From NCBI GenBank assembly GCA_903877135.1, contig CAIRCN010000020.1, positions 224,057-288,056 of the forward strand: a DNA stretch of 64,000 nucleotides, read 5' to 3'. A program made the translations under genes and the position numbers. Below are positions 16,944 to 25,443 of this stretch, piece by piece. This stretch comes from an uncultured Opitutia bacterium. GTDB taxonomy: Bacteria > Verrucomicrobiota > Verrucomicrobiia > Opitutales > Opitutaceae. The notes beneath the pieces were generated by a model. The model was not told the DNA's origin. It saw only the letters and a list, made by a program, of their open reading frames with translations, and searched no databases. Every line of letters starts with the position of its first letter. Positions within the stretch are counted from its first letter, which is position 1.

Positions 16944-18158
16944 ATGGAAATGCCCGCCCAAGTCGCCTCGTCTCGTCCCCCTTCCGCCACGCGCTCCGGC
17001 GCCGGTGGCTTCGATCCACGCGATCAGCTCACTCCACGCCGGCTCACCACCGCGATGTGGGATCAGGCGTTTCTCCTGCGCCACAGCCCGGGCGGCAGCT
17101 TCGCCGACTGGGACCGCGTGCTCGATGAGACGGTCGAGCGCGGCTACAACACCGTCCGTCTCGACCCGATGCCGCAGTGGATCGACCTCGCGATGCCCGG
17201 CCGCAAGCTCCACTGGCCTGACCCTAAGGCGCCCTTCCTCCCGTGGGATTGGAACACCTCTGTCACCGCGCCCGTCGGCCGCTGGTTGATCGCGTTCATG
17301 GAGAAACTCCTCGCGCGTCCGAGCCTCCACTACACGCTCAGCGCGTGGTGGTTTGGTTTTGATCCGAGTCACTCGCTCAAGGGCCCGTCCGTGCTCCGCA
17401 CGCCGGCCAACCACACTGAAGGCGCTGAGATGTGGGCCGTCATGCTGCACGAGTGGAAACGCCGCTTCGGCTTCGCGCGGCTCGTCTACGTCGACCTCGC
17501 CAACGAGGTTCCATATTTCTTTCCGGGTTTCGTCGCCCGCCTGAAAAGGGATCACGGCCTAGACTGGGGCACAGCCGACGCGTTTACGCCGGCCCAAGTC
17601 GCAGCGATTGCCGCCGAGCTAAATCCTCCGCTGGCGGCGCTGCGCCGCGAATTTCCGGAGCTGCGTTTCACAGCGTCGATCCACGGCGACCTGCGCTGGC
17701 TCGCCGTGCCACTCGAGCTCGACTGCCTCGACGTGCATTTCTACGCCGACGCCGACCCGCGCTGGTCGCAGCGCACACGCTTCGGGGAACTCATGCCGCA
17801 TCTCTATGCGCGCAACGACTGGCACGCTGCCTTTTCCGACCGCTGCAAGAAAACCGCCGACGCCATCGGCCCGATGCTCCGCCAGCGCCAGCGCGCCAAG
17901 CTCGCGCACTTCGCCGCTTGGGCCGCCGAGCGCGGCGCGCCGCTCACCACAACCGAGGCGTGGTCGACTTGGTATTATTTCGACAGTCTCGACCTCGACT
18001 GGGGTTGGCTGCTCGAATGGGCCGAGTGGAGCGTGGACGACGCGATCGACGCCGGCATGTGGGGCTGGACTCCGCACAACTACGTGCAGCCGCACTTCGC
18101 CAACTGGCGCGACGTGCGCTGGCACCGCCGCCTCACCGACCGCTTCCTCCGCAGTTGA
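16944..18158 (+). CDS. TIM-barrel glycoside-hydrolase-like protein
   Basis: ATG 16944 gives 404 aa without a signal peptide. A barrel-type glycosidase is suggested by GYNTVRLDPMPQW (strand 2), VYVDLANEVPYFF with E188 in the acid/base position, LDCLDVHFYAD (strand 6) and LTTTEAWSTWYY with E338 in the nucleophile position. GMWGWTPHNYV resembles the last strand. I cannot place it in a numbered GH family. It follows the PhyH gene in the same direction and is bounded downstream by two hairpins. Confidence 0.7.
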   Translation: MEMPAQVASSRPPSATRSGAGGFDPRDQLTPRRLTTAMWDQAFLLRHSPGGSFADWDRVLDETVERGYNTVRLDPMPQWIDLAMPGRKLHWPDPKAPFLPWDWNTSVTAPVGRWLIAFMEKLLARPSLHYTLSAWWFGFDPSHSLKGPSVLRTPANHTEGAEMWAVMLHEWKRRFGFARLVYVDLANEVPYFFPGFVARLKRDHGLDWGTADAFTPAQVAAIAAELNPPLAALRREFPELRFTASIHGDLRWLAVPLELDCLDVHFYADADPRWSQRTRFGELMPHLYARNDWHAAFSDRCKKTADAIGPMLRQRQRAKLAHFAAWAAERGAPLTTTEAWSTWYYFDSLDLDWGWLLEWAEWSVDDAIDAGMWGWTPHNYVQPHFANWRDVRWHRRLTDRFLRS

Positions 18159-18164
18159 GCAAGG

Positions 18165-18234
18165 TAGGGGCGGTTGTCTCCGACCGCCCTCGGGCCCGCC
18201 AACACAACTGGGCGGTTAAGGATAACCGTCCCTA
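18165..18234. repeat. Paired GGGCGGT hairpins flanked by an outer inverted repeat
   Basis: Two adjacent hairpins follow the glycosidase-like gene: GGGCGGT/ACCGCCC (18168-18189) and GGGCGGTTA/TAACCGTCC (18210-18231). The outer ends TAGGGGCGGTT (18165-18175) and AACCGTCCCTA (18224-18234) are also imperfectly complementary, so the whole 70 bp can fold as one structure. No T-run follows. The architecture is like a REP-type extragenic palindrome. No second copy is present in this window. Confidence 0.6.
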
Positions 18235-18291
18235 GCCTCGCGCCCTGCTCCGTCAGATCGGACGTTGGAAAATCCGCCGTTTCCCGGAGGC

Positions 18292-18314
18292 AATGTCACG
18301 TAATACGTGACATT
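18292..18314. promoter_or_regulatory. Perfect 11-bp inverted repeat upstream of the APC transporter
   Basis: The 23-bp site has two 11-base arms (AATGTCACGTA and TACGTGACATT) around one central base, about 100 bp before the transporter ATG. The near-perfect symmetry and position suggest a dimeric regulator's operator. It contains the TGTCA-N9-TGACA pattern also found at 51956 and, with one mismatch, at 31274 and 13407. Confidence 0.45.
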
Positions 18315-18412
18315 CTGTATTGGCGCTTTTCGCGCGGGTCGCGATCAAGCCAAGCTGCCGGCAGTGTATTCTTGCCACGCCTGCGTCGCACCACAGGCTG
18401 GCGTCGGCCTGC

Positions 18413-19708
18413 ATGAGTAACCCCCCGCCGAAAATCGAACTCGTGCGCGCCCTCGGTCGCTGGACGCTCGTGGCGCTCGTGTTCAACGGCATCGTCGGCA
18501 GTGGCATTTTCAGTCTGCCGAGCACCGTCGCCCGCCTCCTCGGCCCGGCCGCGCTCTGGGGCTATGCGCTCGCGGCGCTCTGCATCCTGCCGATCGTGGC
18601 CGTGGTGGCGGAACTCGGCTCGCAATACCGCGAGGCTGGCGGCCAATACCTCTACGCACGCGACGGCCTCGGCCGCTTCGCCGGCATCCAGACCGGCTGG
18701 TTCCTCTGGTTGATGCGGCTCACATCAGCCGGTGCGGTCGCCAACGTGTTTGTGACCTATCTCGGGGAATTTCTCCCGGGCGTCACAACGGGACTGCCGC
18801 GGGCTATGGTGATGATCGCGGTGTTCGCCGGTCTCGCGGCTGTCAACTTCCTCGGCGTGCGCGCCGGCGCCGGCCTCTCGAATTTTTTCACGCTGATCAA
18901 GCTCACCTCTCTCGGTCTCTTCATCGCCGCCGGGCTGCTGCTGGCGCAGCATCATGCGCCAACTGTGCTAGACCGCACACCCAGTGCCGGGTCGTGGATC
19001 GATGTGCTGGTGACGCTCGTCTTCGCCTACGGTGGCTTCGAGGCCGCGTTGATTCCAGCCGCCGAGGTCAAAGACCCACGCCAAGACCTCCCGCGTGCCC
19101 TCGGTTTTGCCCTGTCGCTCGTCGCAGTCGTTTATTTGCTCGTCCATCTCGTGACGATGTGGACCGTTCCCGACCTCGCGCACAGCGAGCGACCGTTGGC
19201 CGACGCAGCGCGTGCGTTCGACGGCGCGCACGGCGCGGCGGCGATCACCGTCGGCGTGCTCATCTCCGCCGGCGGCTGGCTGAGCGTGCAATTCGTGTCG
19301 GCGCCCCGCCTCACCTACGCGCTGGCCGAGCGGCGTGACTTTCCGCCGTGTTTCGCAGCGGTGCATCCTCGGTTTCGTTCACCGCACATCTCCATCCTCG
19401 TGTATGCCGTGCTGGTCATCGGCCTCTCGCTCTATGGCAATTTCATGTGGAACGTCGTGCTGTCGGTCGCCGCGCGGCTTGTGACCTACGCGACCTCGTG
19501 CGCCGCACTCATCCGGCTGCGCCAGATCCGGCCTGAGGCCGACGCCTGGCGCGCGCCCGCAGGCCGTTTCCTCGCCCTGCTCGGCATCGCGTTCTGCGTT
19601 CTGCTCATCTCGCGGCTCACGGCCGCACACGCAGCCATAGTCGCTGTGGTGGCCGTCATCGCCACAGCGAACTGGTTGGCTGTGCGTCAACGCACCGAGA
19701 TCACGTGA
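18413..19708 (+). CDS. APC-superfamily amino-acid permease
   Basis: ATG 18413 gives a 431-aa protein with about twelve membrane helices. The first helix carries the APC signature GIVGSGIFSLPSTVA, the GSGIF loop that binds the amino-acid carboxylate. AYGGFEAALIPAAEVKDPRQDLPRAL (shown as two adjoining blocks around residues 205-230) is the typical helix-6/loop region. The family carries out proton- or exchange-coupled amino-acid uptake. An in-frame extension upstream crosses the palindrome at 18292 and lacks membrane character, so the later start is preferred. The gene converges with the DUF885 peptidase gene 4 bp away. Confidence 0.85.
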   Translation: MSNPPPKIELVRALGRWTLVALVFNGIVGSGIFSLPSTVARLLGPAALWGYALAALCILPIVAVVAELGSQYREAGGQYLYARDGLGRFAGIQTGWFLWLMRLTSAGAVANVFVTYLGEFLPGVTTGLPRAMVMIAVFAGLAAVNFLGVRAGAGLSNFFTLIKLTSLGLFIAAGLLLAQHHAPTVLDRTPSAGSWIDVLVTLVFAYGGFEAALIPAAEVKDPRQDLPRALGFALSLVAVVYLLVHLVTMWTVPDLAHSERPLADAARAFDGAHGAAAITVGVLISAGGWLSVQFVSAPRLTYALAERRDFPPCFAAVHPRFRSPHISILVYAVLVIGLSLYGNFMWNVVLSVAARLVTYATSCAALIRLRQIRPEADAWRAPAGRFLALLGIAFCVLLISRLTAAHAAIVAVVAVIATANWLAVRQRTEIT

Positions 19709-19712
19709 CCGC

Positions 19713-21542
19713 CTAGCCCTTCTGCGTCGCGGCGATCCACGCGCGGACGTTTTCCTCCAGCACGTCGAGCGGAACGGCGCCGTCCTTCAGCACGACGTCG
19801 TGGAACTGGCGGAGATCAAATTTCGGGCCGAGTTCCTTCGTCGCCAGAGCGCGCAGCTCAAGAATTTTGAGCATGCCGATTTTGTAGGCGGTGGCCTGGC
19901 CGGCCATCACGATGTAGCGGTTCGTCTCGGTGAGGATGTCGCGGTCGCTGTTGGGCGTGTTGGTGTGGAGCCAGTCGATGACCTGCTGGCGCGTCCAGTG
20001 CTTGGCGTGCAGCCCCGTGTCGACCACGAGGCGCGCCGCACGCCAGAGCTCCATCGAGAGGCGGCCGAAGTCGGAATACGGGTCGGCGTAAAAACCCATC
20101 TCCTTCGGAATGCGTTCGCAGTAGAGGCCCCAGCCCTCGACGTAGGCCGTGTAGCCGAAGCCGAATTTTCGGAATTTCGGGATACCCTGCAGCTCCTGCG
20201 CGATCGCGATCTGCATGTGGTGACCGGGAATGCCCTCGTGGAACGCCAGCGCCTCCATCTCATATTTCGGCACCGCGCCCATCTCGTAGAGGTTGACGTA
20301 GTAGGTGCCGGGCCGCGTGCCGTCCATCGCCGGCTGCTGGTAAAACGCCCCGCCGCTCTCGCGTTCGCGGAACGGCTCGACCGCCTTCACGATGATGGCG
20401 GCGCGCGGCTTGGTCAGGAACAGTTCGTCGAGCCGTGCACGCATGGAGTCGATGATCTTGATCGCGCCCTCGAGGTAGGCGGCCTTGCCCGCAGGCGTGT
20501 TGGGGAAATAAAACTTCGGGTCCTCGCGCAGGTGCTTGAAGAACGCCGGCAGGTCGCCCTTGAAGCCGACCTTCTGGCGGATCTGGTCCATCTCGGCGTG
20601 AATGCGCGCAACCTCCTGCAGCCCGATCTCGTGGATCTGCTCGGCGGTGAGCGTGGTCGTGGTGGTGCGGCGCAAGGCGAAATTGTAGTAGTCGCCGCCC
20701 TCGGGAAATTTCCACACGCCGTCCTCGTCGGTCGCCACTTTCGCGAGCGATTCCAGCTCGGCAATAAGCGCTTCGTAGGCAGGCTTCACCGACACCAGCA
20801 GCGCGCGCTGCGCCTCGGCGACGAGCCGGTCGCGCGTGGCCGGATCGGCGTCGGGGATCTTGGCGACCTTCTTCTGAAAATCTTCGAGGAGCGCGCTGGG
20901 CTTGCCCGTGGCGTCGAACGGCGCCCCGGTGATGATCCCGCGCGACGACTCCAGCACGAGAGGAAACACGAACTTCGGCGGCACGATGCCCTTCGCGCGG
21001 CGGATCTCCAACTGGTCCACGAGCTGGTCGAACTTCACCTTCAGGCCGTTGAGCCGGTCGATGTAGGCCTGCGCATCCTTCACGCTGTCCACCCGATGCA
21101 TGTTGATCAGGAACGCCACCAAGCCGGTGTGCCTCCCGAACATCTGGTTCACTGGATAATTGTGATAGCGCCACTTGTAGCCCTCGATGGCGCGCTCCGA
21201 CTGGCGGACCCAAAGCCGGTAGCTGAGCTGCGTCTGATGGTTGAGCGCGTCGTAGTTGATGCCGCGCTTCAGCTCGGCGAGATGTTGCACCTGTAGTGCG
21301 AAGTCCTCGGTCTCACGCGCCTCGGAGTCGTCGTCCCACTTGCCGTAGTCCTTGTGGATACCGAGCTGTGTCTGAAACTCGGGACTGCGGTCGACGCGCT
21401 CGTTGAAGATGCGCTCGAAAAAGTCGTTCGCCTTCTTCGATTCGGCGGCGATCTGCTCGGGAGTGTAGCTGGCGGCGAAGGCAACGGTCGCGCCGGCAAA
21501 TGACGCGGCCGCCAGCGCCGCACGGAGAAAGAATCTGTTCAT
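19713..21542 (-). CDS. DUF885-family secreted zinc carboxypeptidase-like protein
   Basis: ATG 21542 gives 609 aa with a signal peptide (hydrophobic residues 5-24). The metal site is H435-E-x4-H441-H442 ([10 protein letters not shown]), followed by E469 in [10 protein letters not shown]. This is the signature of the DUF885 family, which is related to M2/M32-type metallocarboxypeptidases. The product would act in the periplasm on peptides. It lies 60 bp after the MBL-fold gene on the same strand, so the two may be one unit. The length is normal for the family. Confidence 0.88.
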   Translation of the reverse strand: MNRFFLRAALAAASFAGATVAFAASYTPEQIAAESKKANDFFERIFNERVDRSPEFQTQLGIHKDYGKWDDDSEARETEDFALQVQHLAELKRGINYDALNHQTQLSYRLWVRQSERAIEGYKWRYHNYPVNQMFGRHTGLVAFLINMHRVDSVKDAQAYIDRLNGLKVKFDQLVDQLEIRRAKGIVPPKFVFPLVLESSRGIITGAPFDATGKPSALLEDFQKKVAKIPDADPATRDRLVAEAQRALLVSVKPAYEALIAELESLAKVATDEDGVWKFPEGGDYYNFALRRTTTTTLTAEQIHEIGLQEVARIHAEMDQIRQKVGFKGDLPAFFKHLREDPKFYFPNTPAGKAAYLEGAIKIIDSMRARLDELFLTKPRAAIIVKAVEPFRERESGGAFYQQPAMDGTRPGTYYVNLYEMGAVPKYEMEALAFHEGIPGHHMQIAIAQELQGIPKFRKFGFGYTAYVEGWGLYCERIPKEMGFYADPYSDFGRLSMELWRAARLVVDTGLHAKHWTRQQVIDWLHTNTPNSDRDILTETNRYIVMAGQATAYKIGMLKILELRALATKELGPKFDLRQFHDVVLKDGAVPLDVLEENVRAWIAATQKG

Positions 21543-21602
21543 GGAGCGGACATCAGAGACAGAAACGTCGCTCGCGCAAGCCTCGTGCACCGCCCGGAAA
21601 AC

Positions 21603-22598
21603 TCAGCCATGCTTCGCCGTCAGCTCATCGTAGGCGGCACTCAGGTTCATGCCGAGGCGGTTGGGGAGCAGAGTGTGAAAATCGGGGAAGCCCGGGAAAT
21701 TTACCAGCGCCACAATTTTTTCCTTCGGCTCGCCCGCGGCGATTTTTTCCTGCGTGTAATCGAGCAGCGCCGAGAGGTAGTCGCGCATCACGCGCAGATC
21801 TGCGTGCCCGCCGGTGACGCCGAATTTCTTGCCGCCGTGGCCGAAGACGTAGATCGCGTCGGCTGGATAAGTTTTAACCACATCCTCGAGCGCCTGCACC
21901 CAGCCGCGCAGCGAGCAGCCGCCGGGGCGGTCGGTGACGGGATAGAGGCGGTTAAAGACGAGGTCGCCGACGTGGACGACGTTGGCCCGCTCGAACACCA
22001 CCACGATGTCGCCGCCGGTGTGCGCGGGGCCGTGGTAGCGCGCACTGACGGTCTCGCCGCCGAGGTCGGCCCGCCAAGTCGCGGGAAAAGTCGCATCGGC
22101 GTAAACCTGTCCGTCCAGCCGCGCCCACAGTGGGGCGTTGCCGGTTTTTTCGGCGCGCTCGGCCGCGGCACGCTGGAGCGCAGGCACCTTGGCGTGCGCG
22201 ACAATCGTGCGGGTGGCGGGCTTCATCACGCCGTTGCCGCCCGTGTGGTCGGCGTGGTGGTGCGTGTTGAGCACGACATCGAGCTTGCGTCCGCCGCGCC
22301 CTGGCAGCCCCGCCAGAAACATCGCTGCCGTTTCAGGAAACTGCGTGTCGACCGCCACCAGCGCATCCTTCGTCGTGAGCCACCCAATCGTGCCGCCGCG
22401 CCCCATGAAAAGTCCCGCGCCGCCGCGCAGCGCGCGAAATTCCGTTACCAGTGGTAGCTGCCGTCCGGCCGGCGTGGCGACCGGCACCGTGGGGCGCGAC
22501 CCTGGCGGGTTGGCGGTCTGTCCGGAAAGCAGCGAGCGGGAGAGCAACCCCGTGGAAATATAGATCGACGAGCGAACGATGAAATCACGGCGGTTCAT
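21603..22598 (-). CDS. MBL-fold metallohydrolase, exported
   Basis: ATG 22598 gives 331 aa beginning MNRRDFIVRSSIYIS, a twin-arginine export signal. The dizinc motif is complete (LNTHHHADHTGGN, and later GPAHTGGD and VFGHGGKKFG). GLFMGRGGTIGW and ALVAVDTQFPE are the usual first strands. Closest in style to QuiP/glyoxalase-II-like exported MBL proteins; the substrate is unknown. It diverges from the sigma-factor gene with about 98 bp between starts. Confidence 0.85.
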   Translation of the reverse strand: MNRRDFIVRSSIYISTGLLSRSLLSGQTANPPGSRPTVPVATPAGRQLPLVTEFRALRGGAGLFMGRGGTIGWLTTKDALVAVDTQFPETAAMFLAGLPGRGGRKLDVVLNTHHHADHTGGNGVMKPATRTIVAHAKVPALQRAAAERAEKTGNAPLWARLDGQVYADATFPATWRADLGGETVSARYHGPAHTGGDIVVVFERANVVHVGDLVFNRLYPVTDRPGGCSLRGWVQALEDVVKTYPADAIYVFGHGGKKFGVTGGHADLRVMRDYLSALLDYTQEKIAAGEPKEKIVALVNFPGFPDFHTLLPNRLGMNLSAAYDELTAKHG

Positions 22599-22646
22599 GC
22601 GCACATCCAAGCACGCCCGCCCGCCGCGCGCACGGAGGAAATTTCC

Positions 22647-22674
22647 TGTAACCTTTCCGCCTCCAGGCGGTTTT
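22647..22674 (+). promoter_or_regulatory. Possible ECF-type promoter element with hairpin
   Basis: TGTAAC at 22647-22652 resembles the -35 element of many ECF sigma promoters and lies 50 bp before the sigma gene. It is followed by a perfect palindrome, CCGCCT-CC-AGGCGG (22657-22670), and four Ts. A matching -10 was not found with confidence, so autoregulation is only a suggestion. The hairpin plus T-run could also be an attenuator or operator. Confidence 0.3.
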
Positions 22675-22696
22675 CTCCTGCAACCAGCCATGCCCG

Positions 22697-23359
22697 TTGT
22701 CGCCCGTGATCGCCACCCTCACAGAAATCAATGTTCAAACCCGTCCGTCCGTGGTTAGTTTGCGTGCACCCACCCCCGTGGACACCGCCACTGACGCCAT
22801 TTCCGACCATGAGTTGATGCTCGCCGTGCGCGACGGCGAACTCGACGCGCTCGGCGAACTCTTTGAGCGCTACCATGGCCCGCTCTATGGCTTTCTCGCA
22901 AAACTCACCGGCCATCACGCCGCCGCCGAGGACATCGCCCAGACGGTGTTTCAGCGCATGTTGAAATACCGCCACACCTACCGCGACGACGGCAGTTTCA
23001 CGGCGTGGATGTATCATCTCGCCCGCCGCTGTGCCGCCGACCATTTCCGCAAAACCAACTCGGCTCCCGCCCCGACCGATCCCTCCGACCTGCAGAACCA
23101 CGCCGACGAAGCGCCCGACGCCAGCGACCGTGCCGCCCGCCGCGACGACCACGACCTGCTCCACCTCGCGCTCAACCGCCTCGACCGCGACGCCCGCGAA
23201 GTTCTCCTCCTCAGCCGTTTTCAGGAACTCTCCTTCGCCGAGATCGCCAACATACTCGAATGCTCCGCCGGCGCCGCCAAAGTCCGCGCCCACCGCGCGC
23301 TCAAGGAACTCCGCGACATCTACCTCGCCCTCCAGCGCGAAGGCCCCGCCCGCAACTGA
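22697..23359 (+). CDS. ECF-type RNA polymerase sigma-70 factor
   Basis: A 220-aa sigma factor. Region 2 spans about residues 50-120 (ELFERYHGPLYGFL, AEDIAQTVFQRML, SFTAWMYHLARR). Region 4 spans about 155-205 (REVLLLSRFQELSFAEIANI and AGAAKVRAHRALKEL, a helix-turn-helix). The start is uncertain. TTG 22697 gives this length, GTG 22706 is three codons later, and the first 35 residues are not conserved in type. The zinc-finger anti-sigma gene begins 22 bp downstream and is surely its regulator. Confidence 0.88.
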   Translation: MSPVIATLTEINVQTRPSVVSLRAPTPVDTATDAISDHELMLAVRDGELDALGELFERYHGPLYGFLAKLTGHHAAAEDIAQTVFQRMLKYRHTYRDDGSFTAWMYHLARRCAADHFRKTNSAPAPTDPSDLQNHADEAPDASDRAARRDDHDLLHLALNRLDRDAREVLLLSRFQELSFAEIANILECSAGAAKVRAHRALKELRDIYLALQREGPARN

Positions 23360-23381
23360 AACTTTTTATATCGCCACCGCC

Positions 23382-24200
23382 ATGAACTGCACCCGCGCCC
23401 AGGAAAATTTTCCCAACCTCCTCGATCCGCGCACTCCCGCCGACGCTCACGCCGACGACCGCGCCCACCTCGCCTCCTGCCCCGACTGCCAGCGCGAATA
23501 CGCCTCGCTCGCCCGCACGCTCTCCGCCCTCGACCGTCTGCCTGCCGCCAAACCCTCGCCCCGCCTCCGCGCCGGTTTCTACGCGATGCTCGAACAGGAG
23601 AAAAACTCCGCCGCCAGCGTGCAAGCCGCCGTCTTGCGCCACCGTCGCGCCGCTCGCGTCTCGCTCTGGCGCTGGATCCTCGCGCCCCTCGCCGCTGGCG
23701 CGCTCGCCCTCGGCGGTTTTTTTGCCGGCACGCGCTACGCCCCTGTCCCGGCGCCAGCCATCGACCCCGCCACAAAACGCGAACTCGCCGAACTCCGCGC
23801 CAAAGTCGACGGCGTCGGCCAGCTCGTCGGCTACACTTTTCTCCAGCAGCGCTCCGCTAACGAGCGCCTGCAGGGCGTCCTCACGACGCTCGATCAGAAA
23901 AACCCCGATCAGAAAATCCTCGCCAACCTCGTCGGTGCGCTCGCGCTCGACCCGAGCGTCAACGTCCGCCTCTCCGCCCTCGACGCGCTCTACCCGCACG
24001 CCGGTGAACAGCTCGTCCGCACCGGCGTCCTTGCCTCGCTGCCCCGCGAGCAAAACCCGCTCGTCCAGGTCGCCATGATCGACTTCATCGTCGCCGCCCG
24101 TGACCGCAACGCCACGCCCGAACTCGAGCGGATGTCCCACAACGAATCCATCGACCGCTCCGTGCGCGACGCCGCCAAGCGTGCCATCGCCCAGCTCTAG
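23382..24200 (+). CDS. Zinc-finger anti-sigma factor with HEAT-like C-terminus
   Basis: ATG 23382 gives 272 aa. The N-terminus carries the anti-sigma zinc motif H29-x3-C33-x2-C36 (HLASCPDC). A single membrane helix follows near residues 100-122 (WILAPLAAGALALGGFFAG), then a coiled segment. The extracytoplasmic part has repeats of the HEAT type (SVNVRLSALDALYPH and NPLVQVAMIDFIVAAR). This suggests it holds the sigma factor at the membrane and senses a periplasmic signal through the helical repeats. It sits between the sigma gene and the DUF4097 gene, 71 bp before the latter. A longer frame starting inside the sigma gene is an artefact. Confidence 0.82.
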   Translation: MNCTRAQENFPNLLDPRTPADAHADDRAHLASCPDCQREYASLARTLSALDRLPAAKPSPRLRAGFYAMLEQEKNSAASVQAAVLRHRRAARVSLWRWILAPLAAGALALGGFFAGTRYAPVPAPAIDPATKRELAELRAKVDGVGQLVGYTFLQQRSANERLQGVLTTLDQKNPDQKILANLVGALALDPSVNVRLSALDALYPHAGEQLVRTGVLASLPREQNPLVQVAMIDFIVAARDRNATPELERMSHNESIDRSVRDAAKRAIAQL

Positions 24201-24271
24201 ACCCATTTTCCACAACCGCATCACCGGCGCTGCGCCAAGCGCCACTCACCAAAATTCCAACCTGGTTTTCC

Positions 24272-25336
24272 ATGAAATCCGTCCGCCTTTTTTCCTCCTT
24301 CGTCATCGCCGCCGCGTCGGCCGTGGTCCTACTCACCGCCGCGCGCGCAGATGAGACTGAGACCGCCTCCATCAAGTTCTCCGACCCCACCAAACCCGGC
24401 ACACTCAAAGTCAGCCTCGCTCACGGCGACCTACACATTCGCGGCACCGACGCCGCCGACGTCACCGTCAAGACCGACCTGAAGCCCGAGGCGCCCGCGC
24501 TCCGCAAGGACGGCCTGCGCGTGCTCACCTCCTCTTCCAGCTATTCGCTCACCGAGGAGAAAAACGTCATTTCCCTCACCTACGGCACCGAAGGCTGGTC
24601 CGGCAGTGGCGGCGAGTTCGACATCGCAGTCCCGCGCACCACGAGCATCGTCATCTCCTGCGCCATGGGCGGCGAGATCGAGGTGGGCGGTGTCACCGGC
24701 GACCTTGAAATCAAGAGCCTCAACGGCGAGGTCAAACTCGCCGACCTCTCGGGCGGTGCGCTCGTCGAGACGATGAACGGCGAGATCCACGCAACCGTGC
24801 GCGAGCTCCGCGACGGCAAACCGCTCTCGTTCTCCTCGATGAACGGCGAAGTCGCGCTCAACCTTCCCGCCACTGCCAAGGCTAACGTCCGCCTGCGCAC
24901 CCACAACGGCTCCATCCTCACCGATTTCGACGAAAAGGCGCTCGTCACCAAGACCGAGTCTCTCCGCACCAAGGGCTCGCATACTCCGCGCGCCATCGTC
25001 CGTGCGGATGGCAATGTCGACTCCGCCGAAATCCGCGCCGTTGTGCATGACGCCGTGCAAACCGCCGTCCAAGTCGCGCACGAAGTCGCCGCCGCCACCC
25101 GCGAAGCCGTCCGCGCCGAGCGCGAAGCTGCGCGCGCTGCTCACGAAGCCGCTCAGGCAACAGGAGAAACCAGCACCGAGGAAGCCCCGGTTGCCCCCAT
25201 CCCGCCCATTCCCCCGCTGCCTCCGATGACCGGTGGCAAGATTGTCACCGGCACGCTCAACGGCGGCGGCCCAGAAATCCGCATCACCACCATGAACGGC
25301 GACGTCACCCTCCGCCGGATCGACGTAAAAATGTAG
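24272..25336 (+). CDS. Secreted DUF4097-type beta-strand repeat protein
   Basis: A 354-aa protein with a signal peptide (hydrophobic 8-24, cleavage near ARA-DE). Repeating short strands of the form xMNGEVxL or xLNGEVKL give a beta-helix-like stack: EIEVGGVTGDLEIKSLNGEV near 130-155, ALVETMNGEIHA near 165 and FSSMNGEVAL near 190. This is the DUF4097 (head GIN/adhesin-like) pattern. Residues about 250-300 are an alanine/glutamate-rich helix inserted before a proline stretch, and the last strand (ITTMNGDVTLRRI) returns to the repeat. It is the third gene of the sigma/anti-sigma unit and may be its cell-envelope output or sensor. Confidence 0.8.
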   Translation: MKSVRLFSSFVIAAASAVVLLTAARADETETASIKFSDPTKPGTLKVSLAHGDLHIRGTDAADVTVKTDLKPEAPALRKDGLRVLTSSSSYSLTEEKNVISLTYGTEGWSGSGGEFDIAVPRTTSIVISCAMGGEIEVGGVTGDLEIKSLNGEVKLADLSGGALVETMNGEIHATVRELRDGKPLSFSSMNGEVALNLPATAKANVRLRTHNGSILTDFDEKALVTKTESLRTKGSHTPRAIVRADGNVDSAEIRAVVHDAVQTAVQVAHEVAAATREAVRAEREAARAAHEAAQATGETSTEEAPVAPIPPIPPLPPMTGGKIVTGTLNGGGPEIRITTMNGDVTLRRIDVKM

Positions 25337-25361
25337 TCCCCGCCAAAATCAAAGTCTGTCT

Positions 25362-25400
25362 GCGCCGCGCGAATTTTCCTCGCGCGGCGCTTTTCTTTTC
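25362..25400 (+). terminator. Strong rho-independent terminator
   Basis: An 11-bp perfect GC-rich stem (GCGCCGCGCGA at 25362-25372 with TCGCGCGGCGC at 25380-25390) with a 7-base loop is followed by TTTTCTTTTC. It lies 26 bp after the DUF4097 stop and closes the sigma-factor operon. Confidence 0.9.
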
Positions 25401-25443
25401 CCGCCGGACTTGCTCCACTGCGGCCAGCCAACCCTCGCCCCGC

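Noticed and set aside
19800..21296. 498-codon plus-strand frame opposite the DUF885 peptidase
   Set aside because: It mirrors the codon structure of the peptidase gene and has no recognisable domain.
25362..25400. Palindrome as a regulator site
   Set aside because: The GC-rich 11-bp stem directly followed by a T-run after a stop codon is better explained as an intrinsic terminator.
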